In this document: one piece after another, positions 62,701-64,000 of the stretch
Numbering within the stretch: the first letter of the stretch is position 1
How the letters are laid out: every line of letters starts with the position of its first letter
Source: Patiria miniata
Taxonomy: Eukaryota > Echinodermata > Asteroidea > Valvatida > Asterinidae
Length of the DNA stretch: 64,000 nucleotides
Direction of reading: 5' to 3'
NCBI RefSeq assembly: GCF_015706575.1
Contig: NW_024037074.1
Span: 17,225,334 to 17,289,333 of the forward strand
The notes under the pieces: model-generated
The model's input: only the letters and a program-made list of their open reading frames with translations
What the model was told of the DNA's origin: nothing
The model's database searches: none
Made by a program: the position numbers and the translations under genes

Positions 62701-64000
62701 GAAGTACATGTATGTAACTGGCCTGCGTACCATTGCACCAATTGCGAGCCTGAGTTTTTACATATCTTCCAGGAAACCCACAAGCAGCCCTACCAACATC
62801 CATTATTGTAACCCCCCAAAATACTAAAAGTACACTTGACACTGCTGTAACATATTGATATACCGGCTCAATATGGGCCCCAGTTGGTGTTCTCTGCTGG
62901 ACTGGGCATGTTTTGCTTCTTCCCCGGTCCGAGCAGGGAAATAATTTGCCGGCAATCACACGATGGGGTCTCCTCTGTGCGTGTATTTTTGGAATATTTG
63001 TCCTGAACTCTTGGCTCCCGAGTTGGACGGCACAATATCGCTTTAATCACGTACAGAGTGTACCGTTGGAGTCTCACGCTAAATATTACGGTGTGCGAGT
63101 CCATCTTGTAAAGAACTAAGTTCAGGTCCTTTCTCAGGAGGTGTTCATTTTGTTCAATGTCACAAACACAGGAATTGTGGACATTCTGTACACGCAGGTA
63201 TCAAAGTAAGAAACTTAGGAATCCTGTGTGAAAGTGTTAAAAATACCTTTAGATGCTGAAACCAGAATACAGCCCGTTTCCATGACCCAAAAAATAAATC
63301 TGCCCACTTTTGACACAGGACTTGAACACTTGAGTATTGACCTGCCACTTCTCACAGATAAAAAAAATGCTATGATACATTGATAGAAGCAAGCGCACAT
63401 ATTTTGAGGATTAGGTTCAGCTTATGCTGAATCGCATTGACTTTGTACAAGCATTGCTGCTAACCACAGTTTTGCCCCAACCCTGTGCCGGCCCCCACGG
63501 CCAAAGCAAGACAAGCAAGCCTTTCTTGCCTCATTTATCAAACTCTCCCTTTGGCTCTTCCCTTCGTGGTTCCTACCCCCTCCAGGCAATGGACAAGGGA
63601 GCACAATGCCTGATATTCCATCATGCCCGGCCTGTGAGTACATATAATGAATGTCAGAATAAACTGTGCATATAAGTAATGAAAATAACACCCCAGTGAA
63701 TGCCTGGGCTCAAGAGTCAGAGGTAGCCTTTTTACTAGGAACTTGCCCTATCCAGTTCAGCCCAACGTCCCTGGAGGTTCCCTTCTTTTCAATACAAAAA
63801 AAAAAAAGCCAAGAAAGTTTACAGGGGATGGAATCCAGAGCAAGACCTTGGTAATCGGATCTGTCGATCTGTTTGCTTTGAGGTTTTGTGATGCAATGGG
63901 CAGGAACCGCCTAGACCAAATCAGTAAAGGCCAAACCTTTGGCCAAACCCAGGAGGACGCCATGCATGGGATATCCAAAACCCAAACTGGCTGACACAAC

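Larger units (their letters stand above)
42216..64000 (-). other. Probable last intron or upstream region of the Smad6/7 gene
   Basis: I searched this stretch by eye for the linker motif PPPYSR, for the MH1 motif CCNPYHF, and for a short exon ending in phase 1 with a donor; none was found. Vertebrate Smad6 also has a long last intron. The stretch is AT-rich unique DNA with transposon copies (44435-44632 and 49154-49199), microsatellites and poly-G/C tracts. Somewhat GC-richer blocks lie at about 44.73-45.23, 46.69-47.05, 54.24-54.46, 55.30-55.60, 57.40-57.60 and 62.10-62.45 kb, and these are the best places to look for enhancers or small exons. A very short linker exon could be hidden here. 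Confidence 0.5.

Overview
This window looks like non-coding DNA from a large, repeat-rich animal genome. The organism is probably a marine invertebrate deuterostome. An echinoderm such as a sea star is my guess, resting on the overall style of repeats, homopolymer tracts and ACATGT motifs; I cannot confirm it from sequence alone. Only one stretch is clearly protein-coding: the last exon of an inhibitory Smad (Smad6/7 class) on the minus strand at 41644-42182. It encodes almost the whole MH2 domain and ends in a non-phosphorylatable tail. Its splice acceptor (42183-42184), polypyrimidine tract, stop codon and a plausible 3' UTR are visible. I could not find the upstream exons (linker and MH1), so 42.2-64 kb is probably mostly a long intron of this gene. 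The other 60-190 codon open frames show no recognisable domains, and many cross transposons, palindromes or satellite units.

Layout. From 0 to 29 kb the DNA is unique AT-rich sequence dotted with small DNA transposons. These include two inverted copies of a TA-flanked MITE (6557-6771 and 12750-12975), a foldback family ending in GGGCCCAATTT (8815-9050 and 9065-9335, with relatives at 44435-44632 and 49154-49199), a hAT-like MITE with a visible target duplication (20920-21134), and a 1.3-kb TA-flanked element with subterminal GACTAAT motifs (21777-23103). There is also an 85-bp MITE (24078-24162), a foldback element (25597-25894), and four tRNA-derived SINE heads. Several GC-richer islands carry CCAAT boxes, CRE sites or Smad-binding palindromes and may be promoters or enhancers.

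From 29.1 to 35.8 kb lies a tandem array of 21 units of about 310 or 320 bp. It contains two main subtypes in a partly regular higher-order order, and many units keep an open frame of about 71 codons. From 35.8 to 41.3 kb the DNA is intergenic with a degenerate ATCCAC-rich repeat at about 40 kb. The Smad exon follows, and then 22 kb of probable intron with a few GC-richer blocks, two DR1 nuclear-receptor-type sites and a consensus TATA box.

The most unusual items are the higher-order satellite array downstream of the Smad gene; the compensated reading-frame shift between its subtypes; the 21777-23103 transposon, whose core resembles a captured ribosomal-protein promoter and first exon; and the dense set of G/C homopolymer tracts (more than 30 of 9 nt or longer). 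I see no complete autonomous transposon, no retroviral or Polinton-like coding remains, no intact tRNA or rRNA gene, and no CRISPR array.
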